The position numbers were made by a program, and so were the translations under genes. DNA of 64,000 nt, from contig CAXXKK010000031.1 of the NCBI GenBank assembly GCA_963676845.2, positions 62,001 through 126,000 on the forward strand, written 5' to 3'. Numbering within the stretch: position 1 is the stretch's first letter; every line of letters starts with the position of its first letter. The notes under the pieces were generated by a model, which was given only the letters and a program-made list of their open reading frames with translations, did no database searches and was not told where the DNA came from. Below, piece by piece: positions 36,033-43,738 of this stretch. Source of the DNA: G963662675 sp963676845. GTDB lineage: Bacteria; Bacteroidota; Bacteroidia; Bacteroidales; Prolixibacteraceae.

Positions 36033-37334
36033 TTAAAGGGTTCCAAGTAATTTTTTTAATGAAATATTGGCTTGGATAACGCTTAATGCCGCATTGATGT
36101 AATTCATTTCAGCACTTAAGTAATTTGAATTTGCAGTAGTTAAATCAAGACTTGACATAATACCTTGTTGGTATTTATCCTGGTTGTTTTCATATACTTC
36201 CATGGAAATATCAACATTTTGTTTTTGATTTAGATATTGCTCATAAGCTGTACTCAGGTCAAATCGTAATTGTTGTTCCTGAACTGCAAGTTGTTGTTTT
36301 TGATAACTCAATTGGTTTTCTGCAGTTTCTAAGTCAATCCTGGCTTGTTTAACACTCGATTTCCGGCTTCCACTTGAAAAAATAGGAATATTCATGTTTA
36401 GCATAAGCATAAATGGTGGAGACATATCGAAATTAGAAGTCAGAACTTTATAGGTATAAGTTACGGTTCCATTTATCGTTGGTAGATAAGCTGCCTTTTG
36501 CAAGGTCAGTTGTTTTTCTGATAATTCTTTTTGTTGTTGTAATGATTTGATGTTTATGTTGTTATTGATGTTGAAATCTGCTTGAAGAGTATTCTCCATT
36601 TCAGTATTATTTAAAAACTCATCGAATGTTTGGGTGAGTTCAATATTTGTTTCAGCATCAATGCCAAGAACCATTTTAAAGGTGCGTTCGCTTAACTCTA
36701 TTTGCCTTTCATATGAATGGATTGTGTTTTGAAGCGTACTTAACTGCACCGATAATTGTTTAACATCAATTTCTTCAGCTACTCCAACCTCGTACATTTT
36801 TTTGGTTTTCTCATAGGTCTCCTGAAGGTTTGCCAGATTTTGCTCTGTAAGCCTTTTTATTTCTTCATAAGCGAGAATAACCATGTATGAGCTATAAACG
36901 TTTTCTTTAATATCCAGCTCACTTTGTTCTTTTTGAAGATTAGAGAGGATCGTTGATATTTTTGAGATCTGAAGGTTTACGAAGTAACTGCCATTAAAAA
37001 CCATTTGACTTAACGACACATTTAGGTTACTTGTATTTGCGATTGCAATTTCATTTGGTGGCATATCTTCAGAAAACCGAAGGCTCATACTTGCTCCAAA
37101 AGCATTGGAGTAATCCATTGTAGCAGATACTTGTGGTAATCCACTTGCCAATGCCTGTATTTCTGCTTGCCTGGACTTTTGTATGGCCAGGTCTGCATTC
37201 TTCATGTTTAAATTGTTTTGAAGTGCATATTGTTGAGCCTCATCCAGAGATAACCGCAAAACATTTTGGGCTATTCCTGCAGAGCAAAACAATAAGAATG
37301 CAAAAACAAATAAAATTGATCTTTTTTTCATCAT
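36033..37334 (-). CDS. TolC family outer-membrane efflux channel
   Basis: 433 residues with a signal peptide (cleavage near GIAQ) and the tandem repeated OEP architecture: LSLDEAQQYALQNNLNMKNADLAIQKSRQAEIQALASGLPQVSA in the first repeat and YLPTINGTVTYTY in the second, with long coiled-coil helices between. It forms the trimeric exit duct for the RND pump. It lies 18 bp upstream of the adaptor gene and 22 bp after tetR. Confidence 0.95.
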   Translation of the reverse strand: MMKKRSILFVFAFLLFCSAGIAQNVLRLSLDEAQQYALQNNLNMKNADLAIQKSRQAEIQALASGLPQVSATMDYSNAFGASMSLRFSEDMPPNEIAIANTSNLNVSLSQMVFNGSYFVNLQISKISTILSNLQKEQSELDIKENVYSSYMVILAYEEIKRLTEQNLANLQETYEKTKKMYEVGVAEEIDVKQLSVQLSTLQNTIHSYERQIELSERTFKMVLGIDAETNIELTQTFDEFLNNTEMENTLQADFNINNNINIKSLQQQKELSEKQLTLQKAAYLPTINGTVTYTYKVLTSNFDMSPPFMLMLNMNIPIFSSGSRKSSVKQARIDLETAENQLSYQKQQLAVQEQQLRFDLSTAYEQYLNQKQNVDISMEVYENNQDKYQQGIMSSLDLTTANSNYLSAEMNYINAALSVIQANISLKKLLGTL

Positions 37335-37356
37335 ATTTTCTCTTTATTGTTAATTG

Positions 37357-37965
37357 TTATTTCTTTATTTCCAGGTGTTCTTTTATTAATATTTTCCCTT
37401 TTTCAGTGGAAATACCAATGAAATAGTTTACCAATATGGTTTGATAAATATCATTCCTGGTAAATTCAGGATATAAAAGTTCTTCAAATTCTTTCATTTG
37501 CCGGAGGCTTTCCCGTATAAAAATCCCGGCAATTTTTGATTCCAGGTCAGGCTTAAATACCCCTTCTTTTTTCCCTTGTTCAAGCATCATTATTAGTGCT
37601 TGATCTTTTAAATGTTTGTTGGGTTTGAATAATTTTTCTTCTAAAAGGGAGTCGTACCTTTTTATGTCCTCAAAGAATAGGGGATTTGATTGTTGAAATT
37701 TGCGGTACATATCATCACCGATTTGTTTCATAACAGCAATAATATTCTCAGATTTATTAATTAGTTTAATAATTCTTGCATGATCATGCATAATATTGTG
37801 CTTGATGGCTTCAACAATTAAATCATCTTTATTTTCATAAAATTGATAAATAGTTTTTTTAGAAATACCCAATGTTTGAGCAATCTGATCCATCGTAGTA
37901 TGTCTTATCCCTTGTTGGAAGAATAGCTTGTGGGCGGTTTCTAATATTGAAATATTTATATCCAT
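37357..37965 (-). CDS. TetR/AcrR family transcriptional regulator
   Basis: 202 residues. The N-terminal helix-turn-helix is clear (RHTTMDQIAQTLGISKKTIYQFYENKDDLI), and the C-terminal ligand-binding domain is divergent, as usual. First gene of the five-gene RND operon, so it probably represses its own efflux genes and is released by a pump substrate. An 8-bp inverted repeat 30 bp upstream of the start is a good operator candidate. Confidence 0.92.
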   Translation of the reverse strand: MDINISILETAHKLFFQQGIRHTTMDQIAQTLGISKKTIYQFYENKDDLIVEAIKHNIMHDHARIIKLINKSENIIAVMKQIGDDMYRKFQQSNPLFFEDIKRYDSLLEEKLFKPNKHLKDQALIMMLEQGKKEGVFKPDLESKIAGIFIRESLRQMKEFEELLYPEFTRNDIYQTILVNYFIGISTEKGKILIKEHLEIKK

Positions 37966-37994
37966 GAGAACTAAAATTTGATGTCGCGAAAATA

Positions 37995-38024
37995 AGGAAA
38001 CTAAATCAGTGTTTTAAGTTTCCT
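37995..38024. promoter_or_regulatory. Inverted repeat, probable TetR operator
   Basis: AGGAAACT (37995-38002) and AGTTTCCT (38017-38024) are exact inverted copies separated by 14 bp. They lie 30 bp upstream of the tetR start, where the operon promoter should be. Confidence 0.6.
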
Positions 38025-38395
38025 GTGGAAAATTTTCGTTAACAATCATTAATGGCTAAAAAAATATATAATGATTACTCATGGAGGCGCTCGTATTTTT
38101 CATTTGTTAGTGTTTTTTTCTTGATTTTGTGGTGATTAGTTATTGCTGTTGTTGTTTGGTTGATAAATGATTTAATGTTAACTATAGTTTAATAAGTGTG
38201 TTATTGATCTTCAATATTAAGATAAAGTTACTGGAGTAGAGGTATATGAAAAAGTTCTTTAGACGTTTGACTAATTTTTGACGACGTTTTCAGTAATTTT
38301 ACGAAAATTCGAATCATTCTAAGTTTTAGTTTTAAGTTTTGAATTTTTGTTTAGGCTCATTTAAATAAACCTTTTCAATAAAAACTTTGTTCAGT

Positions 38396-38426
38396 TTTGA
38401 AATTATGTCCGCATTTACCACTTTTG
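38396..38426 (+). promoter_or_regulatory. Promoter of map
   Basis: -33 TTTG (38396-38399), 19-bp spacer, then CACTTTTG (38419-38426), one base off the TAnnTTTG consensus. It is 15 bp before the map ATG. Confidence 0.5.
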
Positions 38427-38441
38427 TCAAAATTTTTTTAG

Positions 38442-39212
38442 ATGAGCGAAATTATAATCAAGAACGAAGAACAGATAGAAGGAATCCGTCAAAGTAGCAA
38501 ATTGGCCGGTCAAGCTCTAGTTATGATAGAGGAATATGTAAAAGTAGGAGTAACTACCGACTACCTCGATAAAATTATTCACGAATTTATTCTGGATCAC
38601 GGAGCAGTTCCGGCACCACTTGGTTATAATGGTTTCCCAAAATCAAGTTGTATTTCGCTCAATGAGGTTGTTTGTCATGGAATACCTGCTTCTGATATTC
38701 AATTAAAAGAAGGAGATATTTTAAATATCGATGTGACAACTATTTTGAATGGATATTATGGAGATACGAGTAAAATGTATACTGTTGGAGAAATCTCAGC
38801 AAAAGCAGAAAAAATTATTGAAATAGCCAAACACTCTTTAGATTTAGGGATACAACAAGTAAAACCAGGTAATCATTTTGGAAATATTGGATTTGTAATT
38901 GGTCGTTATGTGAAAGCCCAAAAACACAGTGTTGTGTATGAATTTTGTGGACACGGAGTGGGGGTGGATTTTCATGAAGCTCCACAGGTTGATCATATTG
39001 CAAGGAAAAATACCGGGGCTATTATGCAACCAGGTATGATTTTTACAATAGAGCCAATGATTAACGAAGGAAAAGCTTCAACACGTATTGATAAATATGA
39101 TGGCTGGACAGCAAGAACAAGTGATGGTAAACTTTCAGCTCAATTTGAACATACCATTCTTGTTACAGACACAGGCTATGAAGTTCTCACTGATATTATT
39201 AACGAATATTAA
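38442..39212 (+). CDS. map: Methionine aminopeptidase, type I
   Basis: Removes the initiator methionine from nascent proteins. It has 256 residues of the pita-bread fold. The five metal ligands are in place: Asp in NIDVTT, Asp in YGDTSKM, His in CGHGVGVDFHE, Glu in TIEPMI and Glu in QFEHT. In many phyla map sits in the ribosomal spc operon; here it stands apart, which suggests a second copy or a relocated gene. Confidence 0.96.
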   Translation: MSEIIIKNEEQIEGIRQSSKLAGQALVMIEEYVKVGVTTDYLDKIIHEFILDHGAVPAPLGYNGFPKSSCISLNEVVCHGIPASDIQLKEGDILNIDVTTILNGYYGDTSKMYTVGEISAKAEKIIEIAKHSLDLGIQQVKPGNHFGNIGFVIGRYVKAQKHSVVYEFCGHGVGVDFHEAPQVDHIARKNTGAIMQPGMIFTIEPMINEGKASTRIDKYDGWTARTSDGKLSAQFEHTILVTDTGYEVLTDIINEY

Positions 39213-39289
39213 GAGTTTCTCTTTTTTTCAAATTTGATAGGTGTAAATATATTCCAAAGCATTAATTTAGTTTAAGTAAATTAATTGCA

Positions 39290-40594
39290 GTGAGAAGACT
39301 AATTGGGTTTGTTAAGGACTTTATTTTAAGTGCCGATACTATTTCTTATTCAAAAACTGAGGATAAGAAAAAAAGTATTCTTTTAAATTTATTCCTCTAT
39401 TTATACTTATTGATAGGTCTGATTATGCTGTTTATTGAAACGGCAAAACAGCAAGAGATGCAAGTTTACATTATTGTTGCTTCTTTTGTTATGGGTCTAA
39501 TCATGTTCTACTTTTATAAGGTAAAGAAGAAGCTTGCTTTAGTTACTTTTACATTTGTACTCATTCTCACTTTATTGTCAATTTATTTTATTATTCAGGG
39601 AGAAGATGATTTAACAGGTATTATTTTCACATTGTTTTTACCACTCCCATCTATCTTGCTTTTAGGAAGGAAAAAAGGGACTATTGTAATCGCTCTTTTT
39701 ATTGTAATAACTACCTCAGGTTTTTTATTTCTTGACGGCAAATATGGTTTCCCTGAGTATAATTTGATACACTATGGTCGTTCATTAGTTGTGTTTTTAT
39801 TAATATTTATATCTGCTTTTTCCAACGAGTTTGTGTTTGATGTATTTTACCGGAGACAGGAAAAACTCTCTGAGTCACTTATTATAAGTCAGCAACGATA
39901 TAAAAACCTAGCGGTTAATAAAGAGAAGTTTGTGTCTTTGGTTTCACATAGTTTAAAAGATCATATTGGGAGTTTTGCTGCACTGGCGAATGTTCTTTCG
40001 CAGGATTATGATGAAATTGATGATAAAAAACGAAGGCAGTTAATTCAGGACCTTTCGAATGTATCTCAGCAGAATTATAAGTTGATGAACGACTTGTTAA
40101 ATTGGTCTACCGTTCAAAATGAATATATTCCTTTTGTGCCTAAACCTGTTAAATTGGAAAAAATATACCGGGACGTTGTGGATTTATTTCAGTTGCAAAT
40201 TGAAGAGAAAAAATTGTCCTTCTTTTTGAAGATGAAGAGTAATTCAAGGGTGTTTGCCGATGAGGATATGTTGGGAGCAATCCTGCGAAACCTGGTATCT
40301 AATGCAATTAAATTTTCTAAAGAAGGTGGTGAGGTGCAAATCTCTGCTTTTGAGGAAGATGATAAGATGGTAGTTACGGTAACGGATGATGGATTGGGTA
40401 TAAGTGAAATGGATTTGTTGCGAATTAATTCCGATGTTTCTTTCTCAAATGCTGGGACTATGGTTGAAAGAGGAGCTGGAATTGGTCTTATTCTTACACG
40501 AGAATTTCTTCAGAAAAACAGGGGAACCTTCCATGTTGAAAGTGAGCTTGGTAAAGGAACAAGTGTGCGTATAGCGCTGCCTTTAGCTGAATAA
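39290..40594 (+). CDS. Membrane sensor histidine kinase (orphan)
   Basis: 434 residues starting with GTG at 39290. Six or so membrane helices (about 28-200) have no large periplasmic domain, so it probably senses within the membrane or from inside. The dimerisation/phospho-acceptor segment is KFVSLVSHSLKDHIGS, and the ATPase core has N (NLVSNAIKFSKEG), G1 (VTDDGLGIS) and G2 (GAGIGLILTREFLQ) boxes. No response regulator is adjacent. The H-box HSLKD differs from the usual HELRN/HELRT. Confidence 0.88.
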   Translation: MRRLIGFVKDFILSADTISYSKTEDKKKSILLNLFLYLYLLIGLIMLFIETAKQQEMQVYIIVASFVMGLIMFYFYKVKKKLALVTFTFVLILTLLSIYFIIQGEDDLTGIIFTLFLPLPSILLLGRKKGTIVIALFIVITTSGFLFLDGKYGFPEYNLIHYGRSLVVFLLIFISAFSNEFVFDVFYRRQEKLSESLIISQQRYKNLAVNKEKFVSLVSHSLKDHIGSFAALANVLSQDYDEIDDKKRRQLIQDLSNVSQQNYKLMNDLLNWSTVQNEYIPFVPKPVKLEKIYRDVVDLFQLQIEEKKLSFFLKMKSNSRVFADEDMLGAILRNLVSNAIKFSKEGGEVQISAFEEDDKMVVTVTDDGLGISEMDLLRINSDVSFSNAGTMVERGAGIGLILTREFLQKNRGTFHVESELGKGTSVRIALPLAE

Positions 40595-40654
40595 TATTTC
40601 AGAATGATCATGTTTCTGTAATAAAGACTAGTCGGGCTCTTTCTTCATAAGTTA

Positions 40655-40662
40655 TATATTTG
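40655..40662 (+). promoter_or_regulatory. -7 element upstream of the GroES-like gene
   Basis: TATATTTG, an exact TAnnTTTG match, 16 bp before the ATG. No -33 TTTG is seen. Confidence 0.5.
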
Positions 40663-40678
40663 CAGAAAAAAACTAGGC

Positions 40679-41062
40679 ATGTCACTGGTAATTGAAGAAA
40701 AGGATCTTAAGAATTTCATCATGGTTGGGGACAGGGTTTTAATTAAACCTAAAAGCCCGATGAGCAAAACAAAATCCGGGTTGTATTTACCCCCTACGGT
40801 TCAGGAAAAAGAATCTGTTCATAGTGGTTACATTGTAAAAGTGGGGCCAGGCTATCCAATTCCTGCAATTAACGAGGAAGATGAATCATGGAAGCAAAAC
40901 AAGGAAGAGATAAAGTTTGTTCCACTTCAGGCAAAAGAGGGGGATTTGGCAATTTATCTTTTTAGAAATGGTTTTGAGATTGAGTTCAACGAAGAGAAAT
41001 ATGTGATCTTGCCTCACTCGGATATAATGATGATAATCCGGGATGAAGGGTTATTGGAATAA
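40679..41062 (+). CDS. Solitary GroES-family co-chaperonin-like protein
   Basis: 127 residues, about 30 longer than GroES. The Cpn10 core is visible (GDRVLIKPKSPMSKTKSGLYLPPTVQEKES, SGYIVKVGPG, EKYVILPHSDIMMII). The mobile-loop region carries SKTKSGLYLPP. An insert of about 25 residues (YPIPAINEEDESWKQNKEEIKF) separates the core strands. No groEL is adjacent, so this is a paralogue of the real groES or a protein with another partner. It is monocistronic. Confidence 0.82.
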   Translation: MSLVIEEKDLKNFIMVGDRVLIKPKSPMSKTKSGLYLPPTVQEKESVHSGYIVKVGPGYPIPAINEEDESWKQNKEEIKFVPLQAKEGDLAIYLFRNGFEIEFNEEKYVILPHSDIMMIIRDEGLLE

Positions 41063-41239
41063 AAAGAAAAGAGACATACAAGCTCGAGTGGTTACATTAA
41101 TTGTTCCGATTTTTAAGAAATGATATAATCTGCTTGCCGATTATACTATAATAATCTTTGAATCCTGTTTTTTTAATATATTGCACACTATATTTCTGAT
41201 GAAGAATATTATAAATATCTGTAACGTAAAAATCTGTAA

Positions 41240-42529
41240 ATGAATCCACAAGCTGAAGAATTAAACAAGCTTATTCGGGAAAAGAATCCCGCTGTATTTG
41301 ATTTGTTGTCTGAAAGAGGAAAGAAAATATTTTTCCCTAAAAAAGGTATTTTAGGACAAACGGCTGATGCAAAAGGAACTAAGATAAATGCAACGATTGG
41401 TGCTGCAGTTGAGGACAATGGCTCTCCAATGAGACTGGAAAGTATTGCTCAAAATATAAAACTTGATCCCTCTAAGGTTTTTCCATATGCTCCAAGTTTT
41501 GGGAGACCAGACCTTCGTGCTCGTTGGAAAGAAATGATTTATGAAAAAAATCTAGGTTTAGGGTCTAAAGAAATAAGCCTTCCCGTTGTAACCAATGCTT
41601 TAACTCATGGTGTGAGTATGGCTGGTTATATGTTTGTGGATGAAGGTGATAAGGTTATTGTGCCTGATTTGTTTTGGGGGAATTATAATTTAATTCTAAC
41701 AAATGGATATGGAGCTGAACTCCAAAAATATAAGTTGTTTGAAGGTGATAAGTTAAATCTTGATGCTTTTAAAGCGAGTCTTGAAGAAGATGGAATAGGT
41801 AAGAAAATTCTTATTCTAAATTTCCCTAATAATCCAACAGGTTATTCTCCTTCAAATGATGAAGTGAAAGCAATAACGCAAATCATAAAAGAATCAGCTG
41901 AAAAGGGTAATAAGATTGTTGTATTTTCTGATGATGCCTATTTTGGATTGGTTTACGAAGACGGAGTAGCTCCTGAAAGTATCTTTAGTTCACTTTGCGA
42001 TTTGCATGAAAATGTCTTGGCTGTTAAAATTGATGGTCCAACAAAAGAGGATTATGTATGGGGATTCCGTGTTGGTTTTATGACATACGGTGTTAAAAGT
42101 GGAGATGCTGCTTTTTATGCTGCAATGGAAGCAAAAACCGCTGGTGCTGTTCGTGGAAACATCTCCAATGCGGCTAATATTTCGCAATCATTATTATTGA
42201 CAGCTTTTGAAGATAATGCATATGCTGATCAAAAAGGTGAAAAGTATAAGATTATGCTTGACCGATATAATGCAGTTAAAGAAGCACTTAAGGATGATAA
42301 ATACAACGAATATTTTACGGCACTTCCTTTTAATTCGGGTTATTTTATGTGTGTACAGTTAGCTGAAGGATTAGATGGAGAAGAGGTTCGAAGAATTCTT
42401 ATAGAGAAATACAGTATTGGTATTATTAACTTGAATAATGTAATTCGTGTAGCATTCTCTGCAGTGGCAGCTTCAGATGTTAAAGAATTATTTGAGGGGA
42501 TTTACAACGCATGTAAAGACGCGAAATAA
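41240..42529 (+). CDS. Fold-type I PLP aminotransferase
   Basis: 429 residues of the aminotransferase class I/II group. Cofactor contacts are visible: NFPNNPTGYSP (Asn), FSDDAYFGL (Asp and Tyr) and the Lys in KIDGPTKEDYVWGFRVG. A C-terminal Arg in NVIRVAFSA probably binds the substrate carboxylate. The best match by memory is a Bacteroidota group annotated only as a class I/II aminotransferase, with aspartate- or aromatic-type specificity uncertain. It is monocistronic with a strong terminator. Confidence 0.88.
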   Translation: MNPQAEELNKLIREKNPAVFDLLSERGKKIFFPKKGILGQTADAKGTKINATIGAAVEDNGSPMRLESIAQNIKLDPSKVFPYAPSFGRPDLRARWKEMIYEKNLGLGSKEISLPVVTNALTHGVSMAGYMFVDEGDKVIVPDLFWGNYNLILTNGYGAELQKYKLFEGDKLNLDAFKASLEEDGIGKKILILNFPNNPTGYSPSNDEVKAITQIIKESAEKGNKIVVFSDDAYFGLVYEDGVAPESIFSSLCDLHENVLAVKIDGPTKEDYVWGFRVGFMTYGVKSGDAAFYAAMEAKTAGAVRGNISNAANISQSLLLTAFEDNAYADQKGEKYKIMLDRYNAVKEALKDDKYNEYFTALPFNSGYFMCVQLAEGLDGEEVRRILIEKYSIGIINLNNVIRVAFSAVAASDVKELFEGIYNACKDAK

Positions 42530-42551
42530 GCTATAACAAATATTTTATAAG

Positions 42552-42583
42552 AGCTGTCTGAGAATTATCGGACAGCTTTTTTT
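42552..42583 (+). terminator. Terminator of the aminotransferase gene
   Basis: Stem AGCTGTC / GACAGCT with a 12-base loop, followed by a T tract that meets the end of the convergent membrane-protein gene. Confidence 0.88.
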
Positions 42584-42968
42584 ATTGCTTTTGCAGGCTG
42601 TAAACGGCAAAGAATAAAATTAAGGCAACTGGAATTAAAATCACATTTGGAATTTTTTCCCAACGCGGGTTGATTTTAGGCATTAATAATCCAAGTAATC
42701 CAAGTAATCCTGTTGCAATTAAACCGTTGAAGTAATTTATCGTTTTGGACTCAACTATCGCAGGATCTGCACTTGCAGTTTCCGGTAAAATAATTTGATT
42801 GCTCACAATAATCCAACTTGCAATAATCCCCAATAATACAAACGCGATTTGTCCGGCTTGGCGTGTAATTTTTTTGGGTTCAACCCAAGAATAAACAATA
42901 AGTCCAATACCCAAAAACAAAATCCATTGAGTGCTGGTTGTTAGCAATAAAAAACTTTGACGATCCAT
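42582..42968 (-). CDS. Small membrane protein of unknown function (four predicted helices)
   Basis: 128 residues with four hydrophobic segments (about 9-28, 39-58, 79-98 and 106-123) and short polar loops. The loop after helix 2 (LPETASADPAIVESK) is the longest. No family recognised. It is read alone, convergent with the aminotransferase gene and divergent from the HAD gene. Confidence 0.7.
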   Translation of the reverse strand: MDRQSFLLLTTSTQWILFLGIGLIVYSWVEPKKITRQAGQIAFVLLGIIASWIIVSNQIILPETASADPAIVESKTINYFNGLIATGLLGLLGLLMPKINPRWEKIPNVILIPVALILFFAVYSLQKQ

Positions 42969-43020
42969 TATATTTTGATTTTGAGCAAATGTGTTAATTT
43001 TTTGGTAAACTGAAAAATAC

Positions 43021-43049
43021 TTGGAATGTTTTAGCTTTCCCTATTTTTG
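43021..43049 (+). promoter_or_regulatory. Promoter of the HAD phosphatase gene
   Basis: TTG (43021-43023), 18-bp spacer, then -7 TATTTTTG (43042-43049), 20 bp before the ATG. Confidence 0.65.
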
Positions 43050-43069
43050 CAGTTTTAATACGATAGAAT

Positions 43070-43669
43070 ATGAAAATAAATATTGATTCGAAGGTGAAAG
43101 GTTTGATTTTTGACTTAGATGGTACAATTGTCGATTCTATGCCTATTCACTATATTGCATGGAGGGATACAGCTGCTCGGTATGGGATTGATCTTACTGT
43201 TGAGTTGTTTGAGTCATTAGCGGGAGTGCCCATTTATCAAACCGTTGAGAAATATAATGAGATATTCAACATGAATATAAATCCGCAGGAAATGGGTGAT
43301 GCCAAAGAAAAAATGTATGAAGAGAAGCTTCATGAAGCAAAAATGGTTGATCCTGTTTTTGATGTCATTAAAAAATATCATGGTCAGATTCCAATGTCGA
43401 TTGGAACTGGTGGCGGTCACTATATTGCTCAAAAAACTGTTGAGTTGATGGGACTTGATAAATACATCGATATTCTGGTAACAGCTGATGATGTAAAGCA
43501 ACATAAACCACATCCCGAAACATTTTTGCGTTGTGCTGAATTAATGGAGGTTGCTCCTGAAGACTGCTTGGTTTTTGAGGATGGGAAACCGGGAATGAAG
43601 GCTGCGGTTGATGGAGGTATGATGCTTATTGATGTAACCCAATATTACGAAGTAACAACCGGAAAGTAA
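43070..43669 (+). CDS. HAD superfamily phosphatase, beta-phosphoglucomutase-like
   Basis: 199 residues. The nucleophile Asp15 and acid/base Asp17 lie in IFDLDGTIVDSMPIH. Motif II is in SIGTGGG, the Lys in KQHKPHPETF and the metal aspartate in VFEDGKPGMKAA. The helical cap type and length resemble YqaB/beta-phosphoglucomutase proteins that act on small sugar phosphates. Substrate is not determined. It lies upstream of uvrB, but a 69-bp gap with a repeat cluster separates them. Confidence 0.9.
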   Translation: MKINIDSKVKGLIFDLDGTIVDSMPIHYIAWRDTAARYGIDLTVELFESLAGVPIYQTVEKYNEIFNMNINPQEMGDAKEKMYEEKLHEAKMVDPVFDVIKKYHGQIPMSIGTGGGHYIAQKTVELMGLDKYIDILVTADDVKQHKPHPETFLRCAELMEVAPEDCLVFEDGKPGMKAAVDGGMMLIDVTQYYEVTTGK

Positions 43670-43712
43670 TAAGTTATGAATGGCGAGTTTTAATTTTTCA
43701 ACTTATAGCTCG

Positions 43713-43733
43713 TGACTCATGAGTCATGACTCA
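43713..43733. repeat. Three alternating TGACTCA heptamers before uvrB
   Basis: TGACTCA, its reverse complement TGAGTCA, and TGACTCA again, without gaps. The first two form a perfect 14-bp palindrome. The block ends five bases before the uvrB ATG, so it would lie in the promoter or in the mRNA leader near the ribosome site. Confidence 0.7.
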
Positions 43734-43738
43734 AAATT

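Larger units (their letters stand above)
37966..38441. other. Divergent regulatory region between the RND operon and map
   Basis: 476 bp without a recognised gene, very AT-rich. It holds the TetR-type inverted repeat (37995-38024) and the map promoter (38396-38426). A 12-codon frame at 38246-38281 (MKKFFRRLTNF) has a GGAG upstream but no other support. No tRNA or riboswitch fold was recognised. Confidence 0.45.

Noticed and set aside
38246..38281. Twelve-codon frame MKKFFRRLTNF with a purine-rich sequence upstream
   Set aside because: Too short and AT-rich to distinguish from chance; no promoter, no link to map and no conservation data.
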